Below are positions 8,144-17,728 of a stretch of 64,000 bases of DNA, in pieces. The stretch comes from Gammaproteobacteria bacterium. Its GTDB lineage: Bacteria > Pseudomonadota > Gammaproteobacteria > DSM-16500. The stretch lies in assembly GCA_021156085.1 (NCBI GenBank), contig JAJNBC010000003.1:1-64000 (forward strand), read 5' to 3'. The notes beneath the pieces are model-generated. The model was not told the origin of the DNA, made no database searches, and saw nothing but the letters and a program-made list of their open reading frames with translations. The position numbers were made by a program, and so were the translations under genes. Within the stretch, counting starts at the first letter, position 1, and each line of letters opens with the position of its first letter.

Positions 8144-8770
8144 CTATACAAATAGGTGTTTTCCTACATAAATCTTAGTATATTGGCCTTTAAATTTGGC
8201 TATAGGAGCAAAGGAATTTCTATGGATATTTAGGATAGGCCCATGCTCTGTCAATGCTGCCATATGCTGAGAAGTGCCATAACCCTTATGTTTAGCAAAA
8301 CCATACTGAGGAAATTGTTGATCCAGCCTATTCATTTCTTCATCTCGCAAGAATTTAGCTACAATGGACGCCGCACTAATTTCAGGTTCGGTCTTATCAC
8401 CATTAATTTTCATTTGTACTGGGCAGGGCAACAGAGGACCCACATTCCCATCAATGAGGGCACATTGAGGAATAATATGTAATGCTGCAAAAGCACGTTG
8501 CATCGCCAAAAAAGTGGCTTGTAAAATATTAATGCGATCTATTTCTGCTACTTCTGCACGGCCAACTGCCCAAGCAAGCGCGTTTTTCTGAATGATTCCA
8601 AATAATAATCGGCGTTTTTGGGCACTTAATAATTTCGAATCAGCGAGCCCTTCTATAGGTTTTTCGGGGTTTAAAATAACGGCAGCAGCATAAACAGGAC
8701 CGGCTAAAGGCCCTCGACCTGCTTCGTCTATGCCTACTACCAGTTGATTAATTTCATTATTTTTCTTCAT
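8144..8770 (-). CDS. rnhB: Ribonuclease HII
   Basis: RNase HII cuts RNA in RNA-DNA hybrids and removes misincorporated ribonucleotides. The 208 residues contain the signature GIDEAGRGPLAGPVYAAAV near the N-terminus (catalytic Asp15-Glu16), a later DG acidic site (ALIDGN) and SIVAKFLRDEEM. In many gammaproteobacteria rnhB follows lpxB; here putP sits between them on the opposite strand. The ATG at 8770 is preceded only by a weak ribosome-binding site. Confidence 0.95.
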   Translation of the reverse strand: MKKNNEINQLVVGIDEAGRGPLAGPVYAAAVILNPEKPIEGLADSKLLSAQKRRLLFGIIQKNALAWAVGRAEVAEIDRINILQATFLAMQRAFAALHIIPQCALIDGNVGPLLPCPVQMKINGDKTEPEISAASIVAKFLRDEEMNRLDQQFPQYGFAKHKGYGTSQHMAALTEHGPILNIHRNSFAPIAKFKGQYTKIYVGKHLFV

Positions 8771-8851
8771 TTATTTTCCTTATCAAATTTAATATTTTCT
8801 TAAGATTAGTAGCGTACAATACGCAACAATCAATCAGACAATAGGTTTATT

Positions 8852-10342
8852 ATGACGGCAAGCTTCTCAACTGTAACGACTTTTTCAATATACCTCATCA
8901 TCGTATTGTTATTAGGCTGGGGTGGCTTTAAAGCTACGAATAATCTTTCTGATTACATCTTGGGAGGAAGACGATTAAATAGTTTTGTCACAGCCCTCTC
9001 CGCAGGCGCTTCTGATATGAGCGGATGGCTGTTAATGGGACTACCTGGAGCAATATTTTTAGCAGGCATATCCCAAATCTGGATTGCGACTGGGTTAATT
9101 ATCGGTGCTTGGCTCAATTGGCATTTTGTGGCAGCACGTTTAAGGTTATATACTGAAAAAAGCGGTAATTCTCAAACGTTGCCTGATTTTCTTTCTAATC
9201 GTTTTGAAGACACAAGCCATGTGTTACGCATTGTTTCCACGATTGCCATTTTAATTTTTTTCACCCTTTACTGCTCTTCAGGTATTGTGGCTGGTGCACG
9301 TTTATTTGAAGGCATGTTTGGTATTTCATATACGATGGCCTTGTGGATAGGGGCGCTCATCACCATTATGTATGTATTTATGGGTGGCTTTCTCGCCATT
9401 AGCTGGACTGATACCGTCCAAGCATCGCTAATTATTACTGCATTAATTGTCACTCCTTTGGCGATTATCCACACCAATGGTGGCCTCATGCCTAGTATTG
9501 ATGCCATTAAATTAATTCATCCGACGCATACTGATCTTTTCAATCACCTAACTCTAAGTGGAGTGATTTCGTTATTAGCTTGGGGACTAGGCTATTTTGG
9601 CCAACCTCATATTTTAGTGCGTTTTATGGCAGCAAAATCCGTCCAAGCTATCCCTGCGGCGCGCCGCATTAGTATGGCCTGGATGATTTTTTGCTTAGGT
9701 GGTGCAGTGGCTATAGGTTTCTTTGGGTCGGCCTATTTTGCGCTGCATATGGATAAAGCGATGGTTGTCAATGCTAATCCCGAAAGCATTTTCATGGAAG
9801 TCGCAAAGCAATTATTTAATCCTTGGATCACAGGATTTTTACTGGCTGCAATTCTTGCTGTCATTATGAGTTCACTTTCATGTCAATTATTAGTATGTTC
9901 AAGCGCATTGACTGAAGATATTTATAAAACATTTGTGCGCCCCGGCGCTTCAGAACGCGAATTGGTTTGGTGCGGGCGATTAACTGTTTTATTAGTTGCA
10001 TGCATTGCAATCGCATTAGCATCTAACCCCCAAAATCAGATATTAAAAATGGTAAGTTATGCATGGGCAGGGTTTGGCGCGGCTTTTGGACCAGTCGTAT
10101 TGCTATCTTTAATTTGGCCACGCATGACACGAAGCGGTGCATTAGCCGGTATTATTACCGGCACAGTGACTGTATTGCTTTGGAAACATTATGCTTGGTT
10201 TCAACTTTATGAAATTGTTCCAGGATTTATTTTCGCCTCACTAGCCATAGTGACTGTAAGTAAGCTGAGCCAAATGCCCGCCATTTCTATAAAGAAGTCG
10301 TTTGATTCCGTTGAAAACGAGATCGAAGCAGCGTCTGTATAG
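8852..10342 (+). CDS. putP: Sodium/proline symporter PutP
   Basis: An inner-membrane Na+-coupled transporter of the SSS family that takes up proline. The 496 residues form about 12-13 membrane spans. Family motifs are clear: SAGASDMSGWLLMGLPGA near the first spans and SSLSCQLLVCSSALTEDIYK in the region that forms the Na+ site. Proline is a known carbon and nitrogen source for related intracellular bacteria. Its 3' end overlaps the 3' end of convergent lpxB by 56 bases. Confidence 0.93.
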   Translation: MTASFSTVTTFSIYLIIVLLLGWGGFKATNNLSDYILGGRRLNSFVTALSAGASDMSGWLLMGLPGAIFLAGISQIWIATGLIIGAWLNWHFVAARLRLYTEKSGNSQTLPDFLSNRFEDTSHVLRIVSTIAILIFFTLYCSSGIVAGARLFEGMFGISYTMALWIGALITIMYVFMGGFLAISWTDTVQASLIITALIVTPLAIIHTNGGLMPSIDAIKLIHPTHTDLFNHLTLSGVISLLAWGLGYFGQPHILVRFMAAKSVQAIPAARRISMAWMIFCLGGAVAIGFFGSAYFALHMDKAMVVNANPESIFMEVAKQLFNPWITGFLLAAILAVIMSSLSCQLLVCSSALTEDIYKTFVRPGASERELVWCGRLTVLLVACIAIALASNPQNQILKMVSYAWAGFGAAFGPVVLLSLIWPRMTRSGALAGIITGTVTVLLWKHYAWFQLYEIVPGFIFASLAIVTVSKLSQMPAISIKKSFDSVENEIEAASV

Positions 10343-11450
10343 CCAACGCTGCTTGCTCATTTGCATTGCAACGCAATTGTTGATGAATTTCTAAAAATTT
10401 TCTTTCCAGTACGGCCATCTTTTCGGGATGATCGATAAAATCAAGTAAAGCAAAAGCAAGTTGCTCAGGCTGAGCATTTTCTTGGATAAATTCAGGAACT
10501 AAAAGTTGATTTGCTAATAAGTTAGGTAGGCCAATATAGGGAATTTTCACTAAATGGCGCGCTATTTGATAAGTTAGCTGTGCCATGCGATAAGCAATAA
10601 CCATGGGTCGTTTAAATAATAGAGTTTCCAGTGTGGCAGTACCCGAAGCAACAAGTACAACATCAGCCGCTGCCATGACTTCATGAGATTTTCCAATATA
10701 AAAATCGATAGGAAACCGCGACGTAATTTTTTTATAGAACGCCTGCATCTCTTGAGCCTGTTCCGCATTTACCGCAGAAGTGAGAAATCTCAAGGTGGGT
10801 CTTGCTTTAAAAATTTTCTCTGCAGTAAGAATAAATAACTCTCCTAAATATTTTATTTCATTACGCCGACTGCCAGGAAGGAGGGCAATATAAGTTGCTG
10901 CAGAATCCAGGCCTAAAATACCACGTGCTTCTGATTTATTGGATTGAAGTGGAATTAAATCTGCTAAAGGATGTCCTACAAATTTTACAGGCACATGGTA
11001 TTTTCGATAAAAATCTGCTTCGAAGGGAAATAATGTTAGAATTAAATCCACGGCTTTAGCAATTTTGGAGATGCGCTTTTTACGCCACGCCCAAACGGAA
11101 GGACTCACGTAGTGTACGACGGGAATATTGGCTTGACGTAACTTTAACTCTAATCCTAAATTAAAATCAGGAGAATCTATTCCTATAAAAACATCCGGAC
11201 GATGAGTTGTAAAATAATGTAATAATGCTTGACGAATTTTAAAAAGCTCCGGCAATCGGCACAAAGGCTCAACTAAGCCCATCACAGCCAGACGTTCCAT
11301 ATCATAAAGGCGGGTAAAGTCATTACGCAGCATGGCAGAGCCACCCACACCTGACGCTGTTAAATGCGGTTCTAATTTATGTAGAGCCGCAAGTAGCCCC
11401 GCTCCTAATAAATCACCGGACGTTTCACCAGCAACCATGCCAATATTCAT
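10287..11450 (-). CDS. lpxB: Lipid A disaccharide synthase
   Basis: LpxB joins UDP-diacylglucosamine and lipid X to make the lipid A disaccharide at the inner membrane. The GT19 family start is clear (MNIGMVAGETSGDLLGAGL), as are VHYVSPSVWAWRKKR and LLPGSRRNEI. The open frame extends to 11552, but the ATG at 11450 follows GAGGATACA and gives the usual length (387 residues), so I use it. It is the last gene of the lpxD-fabZ-lpxA-lpxB run, 34 bases after lpxA. The last 56 bases are shared with the end of putP on the other strand. Confidence 0.95.
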   Translation of the reverse strand: MNIGMVAGETSGDLLGAGLLAALHKLEPHLTASGVGGSAMLRNDFTRLYDMERLAVMGLVEPLCRLPELFKIRQALLHYFTTHRPDVFIGIDSPDFNLGLELKLRQANIPVVHYVSPSVWAWRKKRISKIAKAVDLILTLFPFEADFYRKYHVPVKFVGHPLADLIPLQSNKSEARGILGLDSAATYIALLPGSRRNEIKYLGELFILTAEKIFKARPTLRFLTSAVNAEQAQEMQAFYKKITSRFPIDFYIGKSHEVMAAADVVLVASGTATLETLLFKRPMVIAYRMAQLTYQIARHLVKIPYIGLPNLLANQLLVPEFIQENAQPEQLAFALLDFIDHPEKMAVLERKFLEIHQQLRCNANEQAALAIQTLLRSRFQRNQTTSL

Positions 11451-11484
11451 TGTATCCTCTGAACCCTCCTCATGCGGATTATTA

Positions 11485-12252
11485 TCATCGCACAATCCCT
11501 CGCTCTGATTTTTGGATAAAATCAATGAAATATTGTATATCAGAACACTCACTGACCATATTTTGTAATTGCTTAATGGCCTCGTTAACCGTTAATCCTT
11601 TACGATAAATAACTTTATAAGCTCTCCGTAACCATAATAGTGTTTCTACTGTAAAGCCACGCCGTTTCATTCCAACCGTATTTAATCCAAAAGGTTTGGC
11701 ATAATACCCCGATACTTTTACAAAAGGCAGCACATCCTTATCAATCATTGAACCCATCGAAGCAAAGCTATGGCTTCCTACCCGGCACGCTTGGAATACG
11801 CCCGCAAAGCCACTTAAAATAACATAATCTTCGACAATCACATGCCCCGCCAACGATGCATTATTAGCAAAAATGGTCTGATTTCCTACGATACAGTCAT
11901 GTGCAATATGAACATAAGCCATAAATAAATTATCATTGCCAATACAAGTCATGCTATCCTGAGCTGTACCCCGATTAAACGTACAAAATTCACGAATCAC
12001 ATTACGATCACCAATGACTAAAAATGTTTTTTCACCACGATATTTTTTATCCTGGGTGACCTCGCCCAATGAAGCAAATTGAAAGATCTTATTTTGCTTA
12101 CCTATTTTTGTGAAGCCGGAAATAACTGCATGGGGACCAATCCACGTTCCTTCCCCAATCTCTACTTCCGGACCAATAATAGTAAAAGCACCCACATGCA
12201 CATCCGGTGCAATGCGCGCAGTGGGATCAATAATTGCAGTTGGATGAATCAC
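11485..12252 (-). CDS. lpxA: UDP-GlcNAc O-acyltransferase
   Basis: LpxA performs the first step of lipid A synthesis. The 255 residues are built from left-handed beta-helix hexapeptide repeats (IIDPTARIAPDVHVGAFTII). Catalytic-site features are visible: AHDCIVGNQTIFAN (the His general base) and GFAGVFQACRVGSHSF. The C-terminal helical part contains MKRRGFTVETLLWLRRAYK. It starts five bases after the fabZ stop, in the same transcript. Confidence 0.97.
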   Translation of the reverse strand: MIHPTAIIDPTARIAPDVHVGAFTIIGPEVEIGEGTWIGPHAVISGFTKIGKQNKIFQFASLGEVTQDKKYRGEKTFLVIGDRNVIREFCTFNRGTAQDSMTCIGNDNLFMAYVHIAHDCIVGNQTIFANNASLAGHVIVEDYVILSGFAGVFQACRVGSHSFASMGSMIDKDVLPFVKVSGYYAKPFGLNTVGMKRRGFTVETLLWLRRAYKVIYRKGLTVNEAIKQLQNMVSECSDIQYFIDFIQKSERGIVR

Positions 12253-12257
12253 AGTAT

Positions 12258-12701
12258 TTAACCTCTTCGTGCGCTTAAAAATTCAGCAGAACAAACTAAC
12301 TCGCCCTCCACGTATGCGGAACCTTCCAGCTTCCAAATTTCACGTTTAGCGCGTAGCAATTTGACCTCTAAGCGTAATTGATCGCCTGGCTCTACTACTC
12401 GCCGAAAACGCGCCTTATCAATCCCTGCAAAATAATATAATACCCCTTCACTTGGGAAAGTATTTGTTGATTTATAAGCGAGTATCCCCGCCGCCTGAGC
12501 CAATGCTTCTAGTATTAATACCCCTGGCATGACGGGACGACTTGGAAAATGTCCATTAAAAAATGGTTCATCAATTGTTATATTTTTTAATGCCACTATG
12601 GATTCACTTTCTTTCATCTCGATGACACGATCAACCAGAAGAAAGGGGTGGCGATGCGGAAGGTATTTCATGACTTCATGGATATCCATTATATATTTCA
12701 T
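12258..12701 (-). CDS. fabZ: 3-hydroxyacyl-ACP dehydratase FabZ
   Basis: FabZ dehydrates 3-hydroxyacyl-ACP in fatty acid elongation and competes with LpxA/LpxD for the same acyl-ACP pool. The 147-residue hotdog-fold protein has the active-site segment [20 protein letters not shown] with the catalytic His and, later, the Glu. It overlaps lpxD by four bases. Its place between lpxD and lpxA is the standard gammaproteobacterial order. Confidence 0.97.
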   Translation of the reverse strand: MKYIMDIHEVMKYLPHRHPFLLVDRVIEMKESESIVALKNITIDEPFFNGHFPSRPVMPGVLILEALAQAAGILAYKSTNTFPSEGVLYYFAGIDKARFRRVVEPGDQLRLEVKLLRAKREIWKLEGSAYVEGELVCSAEFLSARRG

Positions 12702-13762
12702 ATTTCTTTTCTCTCTGTTAATCCCAGCAAAATGGTTTCTAAAGATTTAACTCTTTCGGTTAACTGATCCAAGCGATGTACTCGGGCACTATTTTTACGC
12801 CATTCCCTATTAGTTACTAATCCCCCCACCCCTGATGAGTAAACCCCAGGACCACGGATGGATTTAGTCACTGCAGTCATCCCTGTTATCATCACGTTAT
12901 CAGCAATCGTTAGATGACCTGCAAATCCTACTCCTCCGCCTATTAAACAATTTTTACCTATAACAGTACTCCCCGAAATACCCACGCACCCTGCTAATGC
13001 TGAATATTCCCCAATTTGTACGTTATGCCCAATTTGAATAAGGTTATCAAGCTTCGCTCCTTTTTTAAGCACCGTATCTTCAACCGCCCCACGATCTATG
13101 GTGCAGTTTGCTCCTATTTCAACATCATCTTCTATAACAACTCGTCCTAATTGCGGAACTTTATGCCAAACACCTTTGTGTTTGGCTATACCAAAACCAT
13201 CACCCCCAATGACTGTACCACTTGCAATAAGTACACGCTTACCTATATGGATTTTATGATAAAGTGTCACGTTAGCGTGTAAATAAGAAGCTTCATCAAT
13301 GGTAGAAAACTCCCCAATAATACACCCGGGCCCTAATACCACCCCCGCAGCGAGTGTTACATTATCCCCGATGACGCAGTTTGCCCCAATAGACACGCTT
13401 GCATCAATGTGACAATGTTGGCCTACTACTGCGGTAGGATGAATTTCTGGTTTTACAGGGGGGTGATCATCAAAAAAAGCTGCTATTTTAGAATACGTAT
13501 AATAAGGATCCCGACTAATCAATGCATTAGTGGGGCAAATTTCAGCATCCTCCAACATTAAAATAACAGCAGACGCCTGCGTGGTCGCCAAATATTTTTT
13601 ATATGAAGGATTATTTAAAAATGTAATTCGTCCTACTTGGGCCTTGTGAATGGTACAGACACCTTGAATTAAGCAGTTCGGATTGCCTTTAATGACCACA
13701 TCTTCTAATCCCCTCACTAACTCAGTCAACGTATATTGTGATTGACTATGAACTTGTTTCAT
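12698..13762 (-). CDS. lpxD: UDP-3-O-acylglucosamine N-acyltransferase
   Basis: LpxD adds the N-linked hydroxyacyl chain in lipid A synthesis. After the N-terminal uridine-binding domain ([17 protein letters not shown]) come hexapeptide repeats and the catalytic region [19 protein letters not shown] short C-terminal helix ([15 protein letters not shown]) is as expected. The frame could start at a TTG at 13783 with AAAGAG upstream, but the ATG at 13762 fits the family alignment better; the start is uncertain by seven codons. It lies downstream of skp. Confidence 0.95.
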   Translation of the reverse strand: MKQVHSQSQYTLTELVRGLEDVVIKGNPNCLIQGVCTIHKAQVGRITFLNNPSYKKYLATTQASAVILMLEDAEICPTNALISRDPYYTYSKIAAFFDDHPPVKPEIHPTAVVGQHCHIDASVSIGANCVIGDNVTLAAGVVLGPGCIIGEFSTIDEASYLHANVTLYHKIHIGKRVLIASGTVIGGDGFGIAKHKGVWHKVPQLGRVVIEDDVEIGANCTIDRGAVEDTVLKKGAKLDNLIQIGHNVQIGEYSALAGCVGISGSTVIGKNCLIGGGVGFAGHLTIADNVMITGMTAVTKSIRGPGVYSSGVGGLVTNREWRKNSARVHRLDQLTERVKSLETILLGLTERKEI

Positions 13763-13851
13763 GTGCAAAACCCATATAAACAAAGAGAGCTCTTTATCAT
13801 TAAATGAAAAAGAGCTCCCTGATTTTTAGAAATAAAGAAAGGTGAGCAAAA

Positions 13852-14370
13852 TTATTTACTATCAAATTCCTTGCTTACTTCTTTGGTAATATCATACCCT
13901 TCACCGGCAAAGATAACTGCTTGGGAGTCTAACACGAGTCCATCATTTTCTTTTTTTGCTATAGAAGAAATGATTTCGTTTAATTGCGCTAATACATTTT
14001 TCATTATCTTATTTTGCTCTTTTCTCAAATCTTCTTGGAATGTAGCAGCATCTTTAGATAATTCTGATTGGTCATCGCTAATTTTGTTTTGCATTGCAGT
14101 TCTATCTTTTTCACTCATAGTCGCCGATTCTTTTTTAAATTTATCTAATTCTTCTTGTAAAGATTTCTGCGCTGCAATCAATTTATCTTGACGCGGTTTA
14201 AACTTATTTTGTAACTGTTTGTTAAGATCAGCGATCTTGGGTGATTGCTGAAACAATTGCTGAACATTGACAACAGCAATTTTGGTCTGCTTAGAAACAT
14301 CGGGAGCAGCATATGCCTGAGTTCCAGTTATCATCGATATTGCGCCCACCATAACCCACATTTTTTTCAT
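13852..14370 (-). CDS. skp: Periplasmic chaperone Skp/OmpH
   Basis: Skp forms a trimer that holds unfolded outer-membrane proteins in the periplasm on their way to BamA. The 172-residue protein has a signal peptide (cleavage expected after TQAYA) and then the family pattern KIAVVNVQQLFQQSPK, followed by a long coiled coil rich in Lys, Gln and Glu. The ATG at 14370 follows TTGGAGAAAATT; the TTG inside that ribosome-binding site is not the start. It is placed between bamA and lpxD as in most gammaproteobacteria. Confidence 0.94.
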   Translation of the reverse strand: MKKMWVMVGAISMITGTQAYAAPDVSKQTKIAVVNVQQLFQQSPKIADLNKQLQNKFKPRQDKLIAAQKSLQEELDKFKKESATMSEKDRTAMQNKISDDQSELSKDAATFQEDLRKEQNKIMKNVLAQLNEIISSIAKKENDGLVLDSQAVIFAGEGYDITKEVSKEFDSK

Positions 14371-14505
14371 AATTTTCTCCAATAAATTTTAATTAACCTA
14401 TTCTAAAAATCCCATTATCATCTTCGCCGCAAGATATATGCATAGTATGTCAGAGCTTAGTACTAAATTCTAGAGTCTATTGACATTTCTGTCTTTGAAT
14501 TTTTA

Positions 14506-16857
14506 CTAACCAAAATTGGCGCCAAGCGAGAAATCAAAAACCTGCTCATCGTCACTGAGGCGACCGGGCTGGTTTTGTCTAGCTCTGATAGGGTTAATCG
14601 CTTTTGCTAAACTGACATCAATAAGCCCCATGGGAGATAACCAACCTGCCTCAATACCACAAGAAGTCCGTATATGGCCGGAGGCTGTGCCGCCTAAATT
14701 GCGATTATCGAAGGTATTATAAACGTTACCCCCATCAATAAATATATCTGTACGCAAATTATCTGAGACATAGTTGGGGAAAATAAGACCGAAACTAAGA
14801 TTGATTAATAAATTCCCGCCTGTAGGATCAAAATTAGAATCTTTAGGACCTAATGAATTACCCGCATATCCTGGCATTGTTCCTATGCCACCCAGATAAA
14901 AATTTTTAAAAAATGGATAGTTTTTGGCTCCTCCATTAAAACTACTACCATATCCTAATGTACCTTTAGTAAGCGTTATAAATTTATCCGTTAATGGATA
15001 GTACCACTTTGTGTCATAAGCAAGATTATAATATTTTAATGCGTTATTCGTCACAGGCAGAAAAATAGTAGCAGAAAGAGAATGAAGCATACCACTAGTA
15101 GGAAAAATACCTTTATTCCGGCTATCGCGTGAAATACCAGTAATAAGATCTAGTTGTTGGAAATGTCGGCCATTGCGAGTAACAAAATCATTCACCTGAC
15201 CTGAAATCGGCGTATTGTTACCCTGATTTAGAGTAATTAATGATCCTTCATAACCATATCCTATCAACGCTCGATTAAATACTCCCTCTTCTTGGCCAAA
15301 AGGAATCCCGTATACATCATTGGCTTGATATTGGCTAGAGGAATAACTGGAGGAGAGATTTGCATTCTTAGGGTTAAACTGTGATAGATTGAAACTCAAA
15401 GAACGGCTAATACCATCTTGTGTAAAATAAGGATTAACGTAATCAATTCCATAATAAGATTGATATCGACTGCGTGACAAATTTAAGCCTACGGTGTTGC
15501 CTGTTCCTAGAAAATTCTTTTGAGTAAGCCCGGCGCTCAAAATAACATGATCAAGTCGTGAATATCCAATACTCACGTTAGCTTGCGCTGCATTATCTTC
15601 TTTGACTTTATAATTAATATCGACTTGATCATCTGTGCCCGGCACCGGGATAACAGACATATCCACCTCTTTTAAATAAGCCTGCCTGGTTAGACGCAAT
15701 TTTGATTGTTGTAATAACTTTGTTGATACCATAGCAGATTCCATTTGCTCTAATTCACGCCGCAACGTTCCATCATTGGTTTTATTATTATCCGTAAAAT
15801 AAATATGCCGTACATAAGTACGCTTCCCTGGCTTAACATCCAGAGTAACAAATACTTCTTTCTTTACGTCATCAATATTAGGTATTAACTCAACTTCGGT
15901 AAAAATATAACCTTTATTTCCCAATGCATCAGTAATAGCTTTTTCTGTTTCCACAAATGCTTGCCGCGAAAAAATATCGCCCGGTTTAGTGGTGACTAAT
16001 GTCATTAACTCACTACGCGGCAAAATTAAATCACCCTCGAGCGCGACACCTTTAACCTTATAAGGAACACCTTCATCCACCACAATAGTCAAGAGGATCG
16101 ACTTACGATCAGGCGTTACCATTACTTGAGAAGATTTTACCTCAAATTTAATGTAGCCCCGATCAAGATAGAAATTACGTAAATTAGTCAAGCTTGCCTG
16201 TAATTTTTCTTCAGTATAACGGTCTGTTTGTGAGAAAAATGTCAACAGACCCGGCGTTGTTACCCTCAACTGGTTAGCCAAGGTTCTTGTGTTAAAGGCG
16301 TGATTACCTATAAAGTTAATACGCCGTATTTTAGCAAGTAAGCCTTCAGAAATAACAATAGAAACACATACACGATTTCTATCCATAGGATTCACTGTAA
16401 GGCTTACGCGAGCATTATAACGGCCTAACTGGTAATATTGATTTAAAAGGCTTTGTTTTATCTTATCTAATACAGCTGCGTCATATACTCTGCCTTCGGC
16501 AACATCGACACTACTCATCACTTCCGTTAACTTATCTTTTGGAATAATAGAATTACCTATTATTCTTAATAAACCAATGGTAGGTCTCTCAACAACGTTG
16601 ATTACTAACGTATCGCCATGTCGGGCTAATGTAATATGCTCAAAAAAACCAGTATCATACAGGGCTTTCATAATCTCCGTAGTTTTTCCGGGACGCAGTA
16701 CATTGCCTGCTCGGATTGGCAAATAACTATAAACTGTGTCAGTAGAAATGCGCTGCACACCATTAATTTCAATTTTTTTTACCACGAAAGATTCTGCTGC
16801 ATAGGTCACAGTCAATAAATTGAGCACTAAAGTAATCAGTAAAATTATTTTTTTCAT
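14506..16857 (-). CDS. bamA: Outer membrane protein assembly factor BamA
   Basis: BamA is the essential Omp85 insertase for outer-membrane beta-barrels. The 783 residues comprise a signal peptide, five POTRA domains (FVVKKIEINGVQRIS; VVERPTIGLLRIIGNSIIPK; IRRINFIGNHAFN; YKVKGVALEGDLILPRSEL; VRHIYFTDNNKTN) and a C-terminal 16-strand barrel containing the conserved lid-loop region near GGIGTMPGYAGNSLGP. The last residue is Gly rather than the usual aromatic, after FSLGANF. It is followed by skp; the genes rseP and dxr that usually precede it are absent. Confidence 0.97.
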   Translation of the reverse strand: MKKIILLITLVLNLLTVTYAAESFVVKKIEINGVQRISTDTVYSYLPIRAGNVLRPGKTTEIMKALYDTGFFEHITLARHGDTLVINVVERPTIGLLRIIGNSIIPKDKLTEVMSSVDVAEGRVYDAAVLDKIKQSLLNQYYQLGRYNARVSLTVNPMDRNRVCVSIVISEGLLAKIRRINFIGNHAFNTRTLANQLRVTTPGLLTFFSQTDRYTEEKLQASLTNLRNFYLDRGYIKFEVKSSQVMVTPDRKSILLTIVVDEGVPYKVKGVALEGDLILPRSELMTLVTTKPGDIFSRQAFVETEKAITDALGNKGYIFTEVELIPNIDDVKKEVFVTLDVKPGKRTYVRHIYFTDNNKTNDGTLRRELEQMESAMVSTKLLQQSKLRLTRQAYLKEVDMSVIPVPGTDDQVDINYKVKEDNAAQANVSIGYSRLDHVILSAGLTQKNFLGTGNTVGLNLSRSRYQSYYGIDYVNPYFTQDGISRSLSFNLSQFNPKNANLSSSYSSSQYQANDVYGIPFGQEEGVFNRALIGYGYEGSLITLNQGNNTPISGQVNDFVTRNGRHFQQLDLITGISRDSRNKGIFPTSGMLHSLSATIFLPVTNNALKYYNLAYDTKWYYPLTDKFITLTKGTLGYGSSFNGGAKNYPFFKNFYLGGIGTMPGYAGNSLGPKDSNFDPTGGNLLINLSFGLIFPNYVSDNLRTDIFIDGGNVYNTFDNRNLGGTASGHIRTSCGIEAGWLSPMGLIDVSLAKAINPIRARQNQPGRLSDDEQVFDFSLGANFG

Positions 16858-16919
16858 ATTCTTAATACAGCCAAAAAGGTGAGCTACAAAATTGGGGTCA
16901 TTATGCGGAGTTTTTATTA

Positions 16920-17726
16920 TTAAATCCAGTGGGAAATATTCAGACCTAATGCAAAAATAGGCGCGGCAGCGGTTATACTATCAATTCGATCTAATATTCC
17001 ACCGTGTCCGGGCAGCAAATGCCCTGAATCTTTAAGTCCAGCTTGACGTTTCAGCATACTTTCAAAGAGATCGCCCAATATGGAAAATAACACTGTCACC
17101 CATATCCACATGAATGCAATAGGCCAGAGTAAATAAGGTATTTTAAAGATCATTAGCCCAAGCAACGCAATTAAGGTACTCGTTAACAAAGCCCCTAACA
17201 AGCCTTGCCAAGTTTTACCCGGGCTAACTTGTGGCATGAGTTTATGCTTGCCCCATTTTTTACCAAAAAAATAAGCCCCTGAATCAGCGCCCCAAATTAA
17301 CACAAATAGAAAGAGCAATATATGTATGCCATGAGGAGCACTACGAAGCGCATTCACCGCCACCCAACAAGGAATAAGAACGAATAATCCCATGAGACCT
17401 CGCATTATTATGCTCTTCTCCCAACGTGTTGAATTTTTTGGATAACGTATCACTAAACAAGCGGCCACTAACCACCAAACCAAAGTCACATATAAAATAG
17501 GCACGACAGGAAGAAAATTCGCCATAACTAAAACAAAAATAGTGAATAGTGGATAAATCAAATAGTACGGAAATAACTTAATTTCCATGAGGAATGACCA
17601 TTCCCACGCCCCCCATACTACTGCTAGCGCTGTAAAAAAACAGAATAATTGCGGGGAGAGCTTAAGCACAAGAAAAATAAAAAAAGGAATAAGAATAATC
17701 GCCGTTAGTAGCCGTTGTTTTAACAT
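16920..17726 (-). CDS. cdsA: Phosphatidate cytidylyltransferase
   Basis: CdsA makes CDP-diacylglycerol from phosphatidate and CTP at the inner membrane, feeding all phospholipid synthesis. The 268 residues form several membrane spans and contain the signatures SPGKTWQGLLGALL and LKRQAGLKDSGHLLPGHGGI-LDRIDS. It starts two bases after the uppS stop region, in one operon with rpsB-tsf-pyrH-frr-uppS. In many gammaproteobacteria dxr and rseP come next; here bamA follows after 62 bases. Confidence 0.96.
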   Translation of the reverse strand: MLKQRLLTAIILIPFFIFLVLKLSPQLFCFFTALAVVWGAWEWSFLMEIKLFPYYLIYPLFTIFVLVMANFLPVVPILYVTLVWWLVAACLVIRYPKNSTRWEKSIIMRGLMGLFVLIPCWVAVNALRSAPHGIHILLFLFVLIWGADSGAYFFGKKWGKHKLMPQVSPGKTWQGLLGALLTSTLIALLGLMIFKIPYLLWPIAFMWIWVTVLFSILGDLFESMLKRQAGLKDSGHLLPGHGGILDRIDSITAAAPIFALGLNISHWI

Positions 17727-17728
17727 AG

